Shown here: positions 24,599 through 35,300 of the stretch, piece after piece
Layout of the letters: each line of letters starts with the position of its first letter
Numbering within the stretch: the first letter of the stretch is position 1
From: Macrosoma leucophasiata
Taxonomy: Eukaryota; Arthropoda; Insecta; Lepidoptera; Hedylidae
Direction of reading: 5' to 3'
DNA: 64,000 bases
Assembly: GCA_036365455.1 (NCBI GenBank)
Contig: JAWQUS010000008.1
Location: forward strand, 15,235,501 to 15,299,500
The notes under the pieces: model-generated
What the model saw: the letters and a program-made list of their open reading frames with translations, nothing else
The model's database searches: none
Told to the model about the DNA's origin: nothing
Position numbers and translations under genes: made by a program

Positions 24599-25295
24599 GT
24601 AAAAAATGTAGATAAATAGAGTAATATTTCTTGTTTCTTTTCCATATTGAGCAGGTATAAAAAAATATAAATTCAAAATAACACAATTTATTTGTTTATT
24701 ACATCAATAGTACAACAACGATCTACAACACAGTCACATACACATAGAAACAACATTAACAGTAAAAAGTATACGAATTAAATTCAATAAATTATATTTT
24801 TTTATTTATATAAAGTTAACGAGGCTGTGGTATATCGCTTTAACGTAGGCATATATTTCAGTTTTATATAAATATGTATATAAATTACGTACATTTCAAA
24901 TGAATATTCTTCAATTAAAAACATTACATTGAACTAAAATATTTTTTTGTCGAATGCAATAAAACGTATTGTCGACAAACTGATAAAATAAATACAATAC
25001 AAAATTATTTTAAAATTATATTATAAGCACATAATAAAACACATTATTACAATTAGGGTACCTAATTTAAATAATATTACTTACTAACGTTACATTTTAC
25101 ATTTTTGATTTTTAGGTTCGATCTAGCAGAGCTACATAATATACCTACATAGTAGTACATGTTGGGAAAATATAAAAACTGAAAAATCCTAAATGCAGTA
25201 ACTAGATAATGTATTTACAAAGTAAAGTAAGGTACTAGGTACTTTGTAAAAATAATATGTGAAGTTTATTAATCAAACGTTGGAGTAATAGCTAT

Positions 25296-25458
25296 GTTAG
25301 GATTCCACTGCATAATCATTTCGTTCATCCAGATATGCTGCAAACCTAATTTTTACGCATATGTATATTCTAGAGAATAAAATTATATCCCTCTACATGA
25401 GTGTAAATTTATGAGTCTGTAAAAAACTGGAAATAATTATATTCTCTAGTTGCCTATC
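25296..25458. repeat. left arm of a large inverted repeat around the mariner
   Basis: GGATTCCACTGCATAATCAT, CATTTCGTTCATCCAGATAT and GCAAACCTAATTTTTACGCA return inverted at 27071-27179. The arm's middle part, CATGAGTGTAAATTTATGAG with its neighbours, returns inverted further away at 27597-27632. Confidence 0.7.
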
Positions 25459-25656
25459 TTTTTTTGCTATATTTTTATTTTTTTAAGAATGATTTTTTTT
25501 TGGAAAGGTTTTTTTTACTTGCTTTTTCAGTAAAATATCATTTACTTCAGGGCAATATGTATAAAGACTGAAAAATCAGGGCTGCCGTTGCGCACTTCGC
25601 CGCCCCTAGATAGTTCCGCCCCGATATCTTTTTACGTCCATAACGTACATGTATTA

Positions 25657-26932
25657 ATAGGTTGGGGAAAAAGTCTTTTCGCATTATAGTATGTATGAAC
25701 TTGTAATAAAATCTCTTTGGCTGTAGTATTTGTATCTGGCTGGTTTTGGTATCATTGAAAGTTAAAATTTTAAAGAACATAATTCCAAATTCAAACTAGG
25801 CAAATGTGTGATTTTCATTTGTTTTTCGTACTGTCAAGATGAGTGAATCTAATGAAGAAATTCAATACATTTTAAAATTTTACTACAAAAAAGGTAAAAA
25901 TGCAACGCAAGCCGCGCAAACATTTTTGCGATGTTTATGGACCTAGTGCAGTGTCTGTGAGAGTAGCACAAATTTGGTTTAAGCGTTTTCAATCCGGAAA
26001 TTTTGATGTCAAAGATGCACCTCGCTCTGGTCGCCCTATTACGGATAAAATGGATACCATTTTTGAAAAAGTGGAGCATGATCGACGTATCAGTAGTTAC
26101 GACGTAGCTGAAGAACTGAGATCACAAAACAGTTTTGGCGCATTTAAAAAAAGCTGGGTACAAAAAAAGCTCGATATTTGGGTACCTCACGAGCTCACTG
26201 AAAGAAACCTAATTAACCGTGTACTCGTTTGTGATTCTTTATTACGACGTAATGAAACCGAATCAGTTTTGAACTGATAACTGGTGATGAAAAGTGGATC
26301 ACGTACGACAAGAACGTGCGAAAAAGGTCGTGGTCAAAGGCCGGTCAGGCTTCACAGACTGTGGCGAAACCCGTGTTAACTCGCAATAAGGTGATGTTGT
26401 GTGTGTGGTGGGATTGGAAGGGCATTATTCATTATGAGCTATTACCACCAGGCAGGACTATCGATTCTGAACTCTACTGCGAACAACTGATGAGATTAAA
26501 GCAAGAAGTTGAGAGAAAGCGGCCGGAATTGATCAACAGAAGGGGTGTGGTGTTTCATCACGATATAGCTAGACCTCACACATCTATAGCCACTCAGCAA
26601 AAATTAAGAGAGTTTGGCTGGGAGGTGTTAATGCATCAGCCGTATAGTCCTGACCTTGCACCTTCAGATTTCCACCTGTTTCGGTCTCTTCAGAATTCTT
26701 TATGCAATGTTAGGTTAACATCACGAGAGGACTGCCAAATCCACTTGTCGCGGTATTTTGATGAGAAGTCCCAAAATTTTTATAGCAATGGGATCATGTC
26801 CCTACCTACAAGATGGCAAAAGGTTATCAAACAAAATGGTACATACATACTTTAGTTAAATTTAAATAAACTATATTAAAAAATGTTTTGAATTATCTTA
26901 AAAAATGCGAAGAAACTTTTTCCTCAACCTTA
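25657..26932 (+). mobile_element. mariner transposon, copy B, both ends present
   Basis: The left terminus AGGTTGGGGAAAAAGTCTTT and the right terminus (AATGCGAAGAAACTTTTTCC, then TCAACCT) are inverted partners with a few mismatches. TA-rich flanks agree with TA insertion. Length about 1.28 kb, typical. Its transposase (25839-26855) carries the same lesions as copy A. Confidence 0.88.
25839..26855 (+). pseudogene. mariner transposase, frameshifted (copy B)
   Basis: The translation and breaks equal those at 20964-21980: an early stop, a shift to a second frame (25900-26277), then a third (26316-26855) holding the HHD and PDLAPSD catalytic positions. Shared lesions show the transposon was already dead before the tandem duplication. 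Confidence 0.9.
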
Positions 26933-27070
26933 TATTTATATATTAAATCAAGCTAATTTTTATTCTCATTTATTATGATATACGGGCGCCGAATAAAAAC
27001 GGCCGTATATAAGAGTTGCTGGCTGTTAAAAATAAAATAATTTAATTAAAAATACTTGTGGCCAAATTTT

Positions 27071-27179
27071 GATAGGCAACCTAGTGGGTATAATATATCC
27101 CTTAGATTATAAATATGCGTAAAAATTCGGTTTGCAGTATATCTGGATGAACGAAATGATTCTGCAGTGGGATCCTAAC
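27071..27179. repeat. right arm of the large inverted repeat
   Basis: Inverse of 25296-25458 with about 50 bp missing from the middle. The mariner fills most of the loop between the arms. Confidence 0.7.
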
Positions 27180-28278
27180 CTGTAAGTAGGTATAGATTTA
27201 TTTTCTCATATTGTACACACCTGTTAAGAAATATAATATAGATTATTAAACTTACATTGTACCTAGTTGTTAACAGATCTAATACCATATTTTAAATTAA
27301 AGTAAGTAGTTACTTATGTGATTACGTTAGTTTGATTACATAATTTTGCTAACATAATTTAGGTAAGAATCTTTAGATATCTACCTAGCTTTAGGTACCT
27401 ACTAGCTAGGTACCTACTAGCTAATGGACAAATATATGTACCTACTGTAGCAAAATTAATCTGATACGAAAACACAATGAGACTCGTTCTTTCAGAGCTT
27501 ACTTACTAACTTCCTTACTTAAATCAGCCTAATAAAAAATGTTTTTTGTGTAAGAATCAGTAGGTAGGTAAGTACTTTAATTTAGATGCAGTTTTTCCAG
27601 TTTTTAACAGACTCATAAATTTACACTCATGTAGGTAGTTCTGTATAAAATAAGTAGATAACGACAGTATTATACCTAATTTTTATTTAACATCCAACGT
27701 AAGTTAATATGAATAATTAAAATACTTATTTTAAAAAGATAATCTCACTGAGAATAAATCAGTTTGAATGCGTAAATTATATAATAATATAGGTATCAAA
27801 TCTAATATAATAAGTATTAATGACTGCTAAATAGTTAACATTTTCGCATTAGGTAATTACGTCTACTTTATTCAACCAAACACTTAGTAGACTACATACA
27901 CAATAACACATTACTTATAATCAAACAAGGAAAGTTCCTTAGATTAATTTATTGGTGTAACCCAAAATGTTAAAGCAACACAATACCTATCCTACTATCT
28001 ATTGGCCGAAGAAACAACAATATTTTATATAATATTATGTGTATATGTATAACATTCACCAAAGCAAAAAGCAAATAAACAGTCATCAAAATGGCACAAC
28101 AACAGCAGGCAACCCAATTTTAAATTAAGTTCGTTTTACGTTTAACATCAATTTAACAATTAATAGAGTTTAGTCTTAATCAATACCATAGTACCTATCA
28201 ATCGAAAAGCCTCAAGATTAGTCCCTTTTTCTCGGTTTCATGGGCCTTAATAATATGTGTTACAGAACTTACAGACCG
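27180..28278. other. AT-rich non-coding stretch
   Basis: Contains a short tandem AGGTACCTACTAGCT motif (about 27393-27423) and the inverted segment 27597-27632. No gene seen. Confidence 0.45.
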
Positions 28279-28385
28279 TGGTTACAGATCTTTTAATCTT
28301 CACTGTCAATATATATTCTGGTGTTGGTTGAAAGTTACAGATCTTTTTATCTTCACTGTCAATATATATTTAGGTGTTGGTTGAA
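28279..28385 (+). repeat. two-copy 53-bp tandem repeat
   Basis: GTTACAGATCTTTTAATCTT through GGTGTTGGTTGAAA occurs at about 28279-28332 and again at 28333-28385 with about three differences. Function unknown. Confidence 0.7.
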
Positions 28386-28678
28386 AAAAAATCGTAATTA
28401 TGGCATTTTTCACCAAATTTTAAACTTATTCATCTGCAATTTGACAGAATCTTGGAAGGTTGTCAAAAGCCATATTTATGGTAGTAGTTCGTCCATCTGT
28501 ACATTCTGTACAGAGCTACCAGAAATATTTTCGATTGTTGAATGTCCCGTTTACAATCCCATTTTTTCTTAAAGACCTGAGTATTTAAAATAGTTTTTTA
28601 TTATACATTTAATAATGTATTCTATGTATACAAATATGTTTAATACACAGGTATTGTCGAAAATAGGTAGTTTTAAGA

Positions 28679-28731
28679 GATCAATCTATCAAATTGTAGA
28701 AACATCCATCTACTATTTTGATAGATTGATC
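28679..28731. repeat. hairpin with about 22-bp arms
   Basis: GATCAATCTATCAAATTGTA is followed after a short loop by its near-inverse TACTATTTTGATAGATTGAT. The outer 15 bp pair perfectly. Could be a small MITE or a structured transcript. Confidence 0.55.
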
Positions 28732-29322
28732 AAAAGTAATTTTATTCACCTTAAGAACGCTATTTAGTTGCAAATATATTAATTAAGTACCTACATATAA
28801 TGCTGTACATTTCGGCCTTAAATGGCCATCAATCCATACTAAGAAGTTTATACGATTTCTTACTTCTCTAACAGTTATTTACAAAGTAAGACCACAGAAC
28901 AGAAATAATGTAAAAGAACTTCTTACTCTGGATTTGATAAATAATTTTACACACATATCTCATTGCGCCCAGCAGTAGGTATATGAGTATAGATCTATAT
29001 AATCATTAATAGTTAAAATTCGCATCAAAGCAGGCAAATTCGCAAGATCTGCATGTTTTGCAATGTGATATGTAATAAATTCTTACCGGTATTGATTTCA
29101 GTACATGGATGATCTTTCAAATTGCGAAGTGCTCCATCCTACGATTTGAAATTATAATTTTAGTTACAAATAATTCAAATATACAAATAGGTATAGTTTT
29201 AAATATAGACGAAAATTGCATACACAAACCATTGACGCAAGACGAGTCCAATTTTTATGTCGAGATAAATCTCGGAATTTGATGTTCCTCTATTGAGCGG
29301 TGATTCGAATTGGCCTGCTCCT
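28732..29322 (-). other. likely 3' UTR and downstream region of the zinc-finger gene
   Basis: Follows the stop codon at 29323-29325 on the minus strand. No AATAAA was located close by. A small exon-like block at 29087-29138 is listed under rejected items. Confidence 0.35.
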
Positions 29323-32300
29323 TTAAATTTCAGAGGGCTGAGGTTTGCGTGTATGTGTCCTCATGTGTCGCGTGATCATGTCCCGACGACATGCCGCATA
29401 TGGACACACGGGACAACGGTAGGGTTTCTCCCCGGTGTGAGTGCGTTGATGAGTCGCGAGATGGTCCGATCGGGAGAACACTTGCCCGCAAGTAGAACAT
29501 GAATAAGGCTTCAATCCAGTGTGCAAACGAGCATGTCGCGTCAGCATATCCGAACGGGCGAATCTTCGGCGGCATACTTCACACTCATAAGCCCTGGTCG
29601 ATTCAGGAGCTCGGTCTCTGTGTCGGGAAGCGACATGTTTTGCTAGACGGTCGTGCACGGCAAATATTTGGCCACACGTGTCGCAGTTGTATCCTTGCGG
29701 TACCGTGCTATATTTTGGTGTTTCGGATTTGATTGAAAGGTCGAGAGGAGCATCCTCCTGCGCCTTTGTTTCGTAATATGGAGATTCTAGCATGAGCCAA
29801 CGTGGAATTGGGTAATGATTATTGTTTTGCAATTGAACTGTGAGTTTGTCTAGCAGCCGTGAGAGGCGTCGTTGTTTATGCAAATATCTCGGACTGCGAG
29901 TTACTGATGCAGTCTCTGCCATACTATCTGCACACCCACTGCTGCTCTCTCCGAGCCTGGAAGGCTCCAAGGGTTGATGCCAACCTGTAAACAAAGAAAT
30001 ATCTGTATCTAAAACACTGTTTATTTAGGTAGGTACATTTCATTAAGGTGGAGTTAACAGTTAAGTGACAATAGAATAAGCAATATATTGTTTGTAATAA
30101 AACTGAATAGAAATAGTAGGAAATGTCAACTTCGGATAGGATTTTATATGTTAGGTATGTTTATAAGATGACTAACAATTATAAAGTGAATGGTAAAGTA
30201 AAAGCCTATTTACAGTTTACAGTATCCAACAAGAAATAGTGCACATCGACCTCGGGAAGGAGACTTTGGCTTATTTCGGCCTTACGTTACGACCGATGAC
30301 TCACAAAATTTTGGTCTAGAAAGGTAAGACATAACAAATAAGGGAGGGTGCAACTGTCGCTCGTCATCGGTTGGTGACATAGAGCAACACGGGCCACCGA
30401 CCGCGGCGGAGGCTATAGATACTGTTTTGTGAGGTTACTTGCAGATATTATAACATCCTATATCTACATAGTAAGCAGTGCCGAATTAAGACTACTTGAT
30501 GCTATAAAGCAATTTACATGACAATGTGTGATATGCATAAAGTTCATGCATTCCCATATCCATAAAGAAAAGTAAACTTTCTTTTAAAAATTAAGGTCTT
30601 ATAAATATCCACACGTTGTTTCTGTTGCCAACCTAAGCAATTCCATAATTTGATAATTGGCTAATCCAGCATTGTTAATAAGCCGTTGTACCATACAAAA
30701 AGGTATTTCGGTTAAGCAGTAGGTAATATGACTGTGTACGGCCACTTAGACTAGGCCTCGCTAGTAGCAACGGTACTCTCATTTGTGCGAATGAATCGAG
30801 CTTATGAAATTGACAATCGGCTAGTTTCGACTTCGTAGAGCGTTATCTCTGTTGCACACTGTCTACGTAACACTCATAGTCCGGTATTGGTCAAAACTTG
30901 ATCAAAATGGTGGACAAACGTAATATTGGTAAGGTGCGAAAAAGATAACGCGTAAAACACAGATTGGAAGCGGAAAAGGGGGAGCCATGACTTCCTTAAC
31001 CCGGCGAGCGTAAGGTTGGATGTATTACACCCAACCTGTAATAAAGCGTTTGAAATTTTCGATTCCGTTCGTTAAAATAAGTTGTGCGCTTGAGTAGCTG
31101 GGCAGGGAGAGGTAAGTAATTGTTGTGTTTCACGCCACAGATGACCGCCGATTGGCGAGGTCTTTAGATGGTGTCAAAGTTGCGTCCGGGTGCATCTCAT
31201 CCACCTTACGCTTCGTGTTACAAATTCGAGTAAACACTTTTTGTTATATATTCGTTATATTTTAGTATTTATTTTATTTTTTTCAGCTAAATAATTAATA
31301 TGTCATACGAAGAACCCCAAAGAAGATTATTAAGGATTTTCGAAGCAGCTGATCAGGATGATTCTTGTGATGATTCCGATAGTGGCTTCGAAATCGATAA
31401 TGTTGGCCAAAGAAGCTCTGTAATTGATTAGGAACGAGAGATAGGAACACCAAATATATATTTTATTATATAAACCTTTAAATCTATATTATATTTATGT
31501 TATAAGGTGGCAAACAAGCATACAGTTTGCATAAATGGTAAGTAATACTGTAGCCTATAAACATCTACATGAGACTGGAGGTTTCAATGTAGATACATTA
31601 CCACTCCTGGGGTTTTAGGTATTATGCCTCTGTGCCGAAAATTACAGGACCGTATATTACCACCTGACCGGAACACGATAGTGCTGAACACTACCATTTA
31701 GCGGCAAGTAAATGAGGGACCTAATGCGGTGGTGCCTACGCCCGCCAGCTCCGTCACTGGAGCTCTACCACCAGTAGATAATAAAGTTCCTAAGCCTACC
31801 AGGAGATGTGAAATATGCCCTACTAAAAATATCGCAAGAAATAAACACACTTCTTATAAAGGCAATCGATATTTATATATGGAACATGCTGTTTTTACGT
31901 GTCAACATTGCGCTCAAACTGAAGATAATTACGAGATCTCTGAATAATTATATAGTATAAATTTCGATCTCATTTATTTGCTTATTTCATAAGCTAGAAG
32001 GAAAAGCGTTTTGTTCTATTTTAAAGTTTTTTGTTTTTATGAAATCATAATACTAAGTGTTACTCTTTGTTTAAATAAAATTGAGATTTTGTTAATTTCG
32101 TAAATAAAGATTTAAAAATATTTGTTTGCTTTATTTTTCCTTCTCAATCAGTTCTTGGCTTATTAAATATGTATATTATTAAATAAAACATAGTAAAATA
32201 TGAAGGACACATTATAATATCTAGTCCAGTATATGGGTTTGCTACACCCAGCTTACGCTCAATGTAACAAATATTAACCTTACGCTCGCCGGGTTAAATG

Positions 32301-35300
32301 TGATTTTGACACGTTTTTACATTAATTTGAAGTTGTAGTGACTGCTATGATGGAGATGAATTTTGTCATGACCTCAAGACCTCACCATTGCCCCATCAAC
32401 GTCCTAAGTCGAGGTTAGGAAGTTAGCCGAGGTTAACTTAATAATAATGGCAACCCTTGAAATGTTGCTACTGCTCGGCACCAGTCTCTGCCCTTTTTTG
32501 AGGGGAGGCCTGGAACTTACTCCACCACGCTGCTCTAATACGGGTTGGTGGAGAGAGGTTAATTTAGCCGAGATTAACTTAAGCCTTCCCTAATATTAAA
32601 TATCTGCGTACGCCGATTGTCCAGTGAAGGGGCGGGCAACGGGCATCTCGAGGCGAGCCGTATATACAGGTACGTCCAATTTATAAAGTCATAGAGCAAC
32701 TCGGGCCGCGGACTGGAGGGGAGTAGCCATGGCGTTTATTACCGTTGCAAAACAGTCTGTCATTTTTTGCGGGGGAAAATGCGTGCCACACACACGCACA
32801 CTACATACATTGTCTATTACTACGAAACACACACCTTGACTTTAACAAAGTACCTACCGAAACAATTTTACGCACACATTTAAACATCTAGGCGACAGGT
32901 ATAGGTCCATTTGGGCTTGTACTTTGACAGAGGGAAAACCTGTATATCCCCTCCGGTGTTGCTCAATGAATAAAGTAGAAATAAATACCACTTAGCGGCA
33001 GATATATGAATGTGAAATAATGAAGTGTAGTGCTGTGGTGAAACCATGAAATTTAAGAACAATAAAAATAGGTAGTTCAACAATTCAAGCAATTGAACTG
33101 ACTGAGTACGAGGGCAGGTGATATTTTTTCTGCTTGTCAACACCTACATATTTACTTAACATCTCTTTATGCCCCGGACAAATATCGATAATACATTGCA
33201 CCTTTGGTACATCTGTCCATTGACTATGATGTGGGGATGTTATCCTTAACGCCCTATTGGCAAACTGAACAGAATATTGGTCCAATCACAACTCTTCCTT
33301 GTAGCACAATGGAGAGACCCTTAAGATTTGGGAGTTGACTGTACATACGCAGGTACTGGTTTTTTTATTCAACTGTAGATACGTCATAGGTACGGCTTTG
33401 AAGGCAAAGAAAGAGGAATCGCAGTGATAGAGACGACATCACGCTTTGAAACGTAATCCCTAACTGTTTAAGATATACGGACGGTAAATCGAAATGACTC
33501 ATTGTTAAAATGCGTCATTTTGATAGTAACAATACTTTAAGTGTATTTACCCAACTTAGTACATATCTACCTAACTCTTAAACTCTGTATTGCATGTTTT
33601 GTTTCCTTCGTAGGTATGTATCTTAGGTTTATAGATTCTTTTCAACTAAATTATTGTATGTACAGTTTTTTTTACCTGCCTACCGACATAAATTAGGTTA
33701 GCATACTAACAAACCTTAGTGGTTTTTTTTCAATGCTAGCATTAAGTGATATTATGTTAAAACTTTGTTAATTTATACTATAATAAAAGAAAAAAAAAAT
33801 AGATTAGTAACTTGTAATTTTGTACCTACCTGATCTGAGTTTTTGTAGGTATGTACATACATACCTATTATTTAGTTAGAGATTGTTGCCCAAATATGAT
33901 TATTATAAGCTGGGATACCAGGACATAACTGGAATATTATGTCCAGATTATAGCTATATTACACCAATATATGAAAAGAGCAAAAAAAAGAAAGACGTAT
34001 AGGTAAACCAGGGCAAAGGTGATGACATAAGTAAAGTCGAAGTTTATTTTGGAATTCGTTCTATTGATTCCGACAATCGAAATGAAAATAAAAAAATAGT
34101 TAGATAGATCGATAACACAGCTGACTAAAAAAGCCCAAATTAGCTCTAGGCTAGTCTTTCTTTTAGTTTAGATATTGTTTTTTTTTTTTAGCTCTCGTCT
34201 AGTTTTTTTTTTGTTAAGATATTGTTTTTTTTTTAGCAACGCTTCTTGTCTGTTTTATGTGTCTCGCTGTGTGTCAAATAAATGTTTCTTTCTTTCTTCT
34301 CTACCACTAAGTATCTATTCTCACCTACAGAACCTTTTTGTGTAGGTACCAGAGATTTATTTGATTGCTCTCATTCATAAACTAGGCATTTTAGCTGAAA
34401 TATATAATGTAGCGAAAATAATAAATAGGCGCGTCCACACGTCTTTGTGTGGCTCATAAGGTACCTAGTTAATTGTCCAATAGTTCGATAAGTTCGTTGT
34501 TATGTAGACCTTCCTCTTTTTCGGTTTAGAGTGCCTAGAAACATTTTAGTAGTTAAATATACTCAAATTTATTGAAGAAATTACCTATATTATCTATACT
34601 TACATGTAGTCCATATAGTTGCGAGAGTCTTGTTCCTTAGTTCTTATTCCTTATTAGTAATTATTCCTACATACGACTTAAGTTTTTTATCATTTTTATT
34701 TCTATGATGTCAATCTTCTTTATTCGTTAGTAGGATATTTTTTTGGTTTTGAATTATTCTGACTCTCGAACTTCACCTAATCTGGGTAACATTAATGGTA
34801 AGCAGCTCTTTTGCTATCAATGGTTTTCGAATTCGAATTAGATGTTAGACGTTCATTCATCAGTGAGTAACCACAGTAAGTACCTACATTATTGCTCGTA
34901 CCTTAGTCCGTGATGATTGAATGTAAATGCATTCATAAGTTAACGGCTAAACTCCTTGCTGATGTAGGTATGTTTCCAACATCCGTCCGCCCAGAAAAAT
35001 GACATAGGAATGAATGCATTTGCATTCAAACATCACAGACTGAGGTAACACAAGCATTCATGCAAATAATGCCAATATCGACTTTCTAAGAATCGAATCG
35101 GCCTGTACTTCTCTTTCTGACAATTTAAAAAGGTAAAGATGCCTAGTTTCTCGTATTTTATTATAAAAGATATTAAAGTTTGTGACGATGTGCCTAAATC
35201 TAAAATAAATTGTAGCTGATTTATAGGTATAATAGATATATCGAGTTCTCAAATAATCATGAGACTGAAGAAGACCTTGAGGGACACTCTTATGATTACA

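Larger units (their letters stand above)
22016..26871 (+). repeat. unit B of the 4856-bp direct tandem duplication
   Basis: A copy of unit A shifted by 4875 bp. It contains the same repeats: MITE half at 22615-22687, S1 SINEs at 22935-23217 and 24339-24598, and a mariner from 25657. Unlike A, sequence continues without a break through the mariner's right end, so B's right side is likely the original junction. Confidence 0.92.
31000..32293 (+). mobile_element. internally deleted piggyBac-like transposon
   Basis: The termini CCCGGCGAGCGTAAGGTT (from 31000) and AACCTTACGCTCGCCGGG (to 32293) are perfect inverted repeats. Each is bordered by TTAA (30996-30999 and 32294-32297), the piggyBac target duplication. 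The 1.29-kb element keeps only the two ends of a transposase gene and carries a SINE insertion. It sits in the intron of the zinc-finger gene. Confidence 0.88.

Noticed and set aside
17141..26871. Possible long terminal repeat retrotransposon made of the two direct repeats
   Set aside because: The repeats are 4.9 kb each with only 19 bp between them, contain unrelated SINEs and a mariner, and no gag or pol was found.
29087..29138. Small exon-like block on the minus strand with open frame and GTAAGA donor
   Set aside because: It lies beyond the stop codon of the zinc-finger gene, its acceptor lacks a good pyrimidine tract, and 52 bp of open frame is easily chance.
31729..31947. 72-residue frame as an intact small gene
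   Set aside because: Its first part is SINE sequence; only the C-terminal piece is piggyBac transposase.
33085..33285. 66-codon minus-strand frame with protein-like composition
   Set aside because: No family recognised, no splice sites or neighbours support it.
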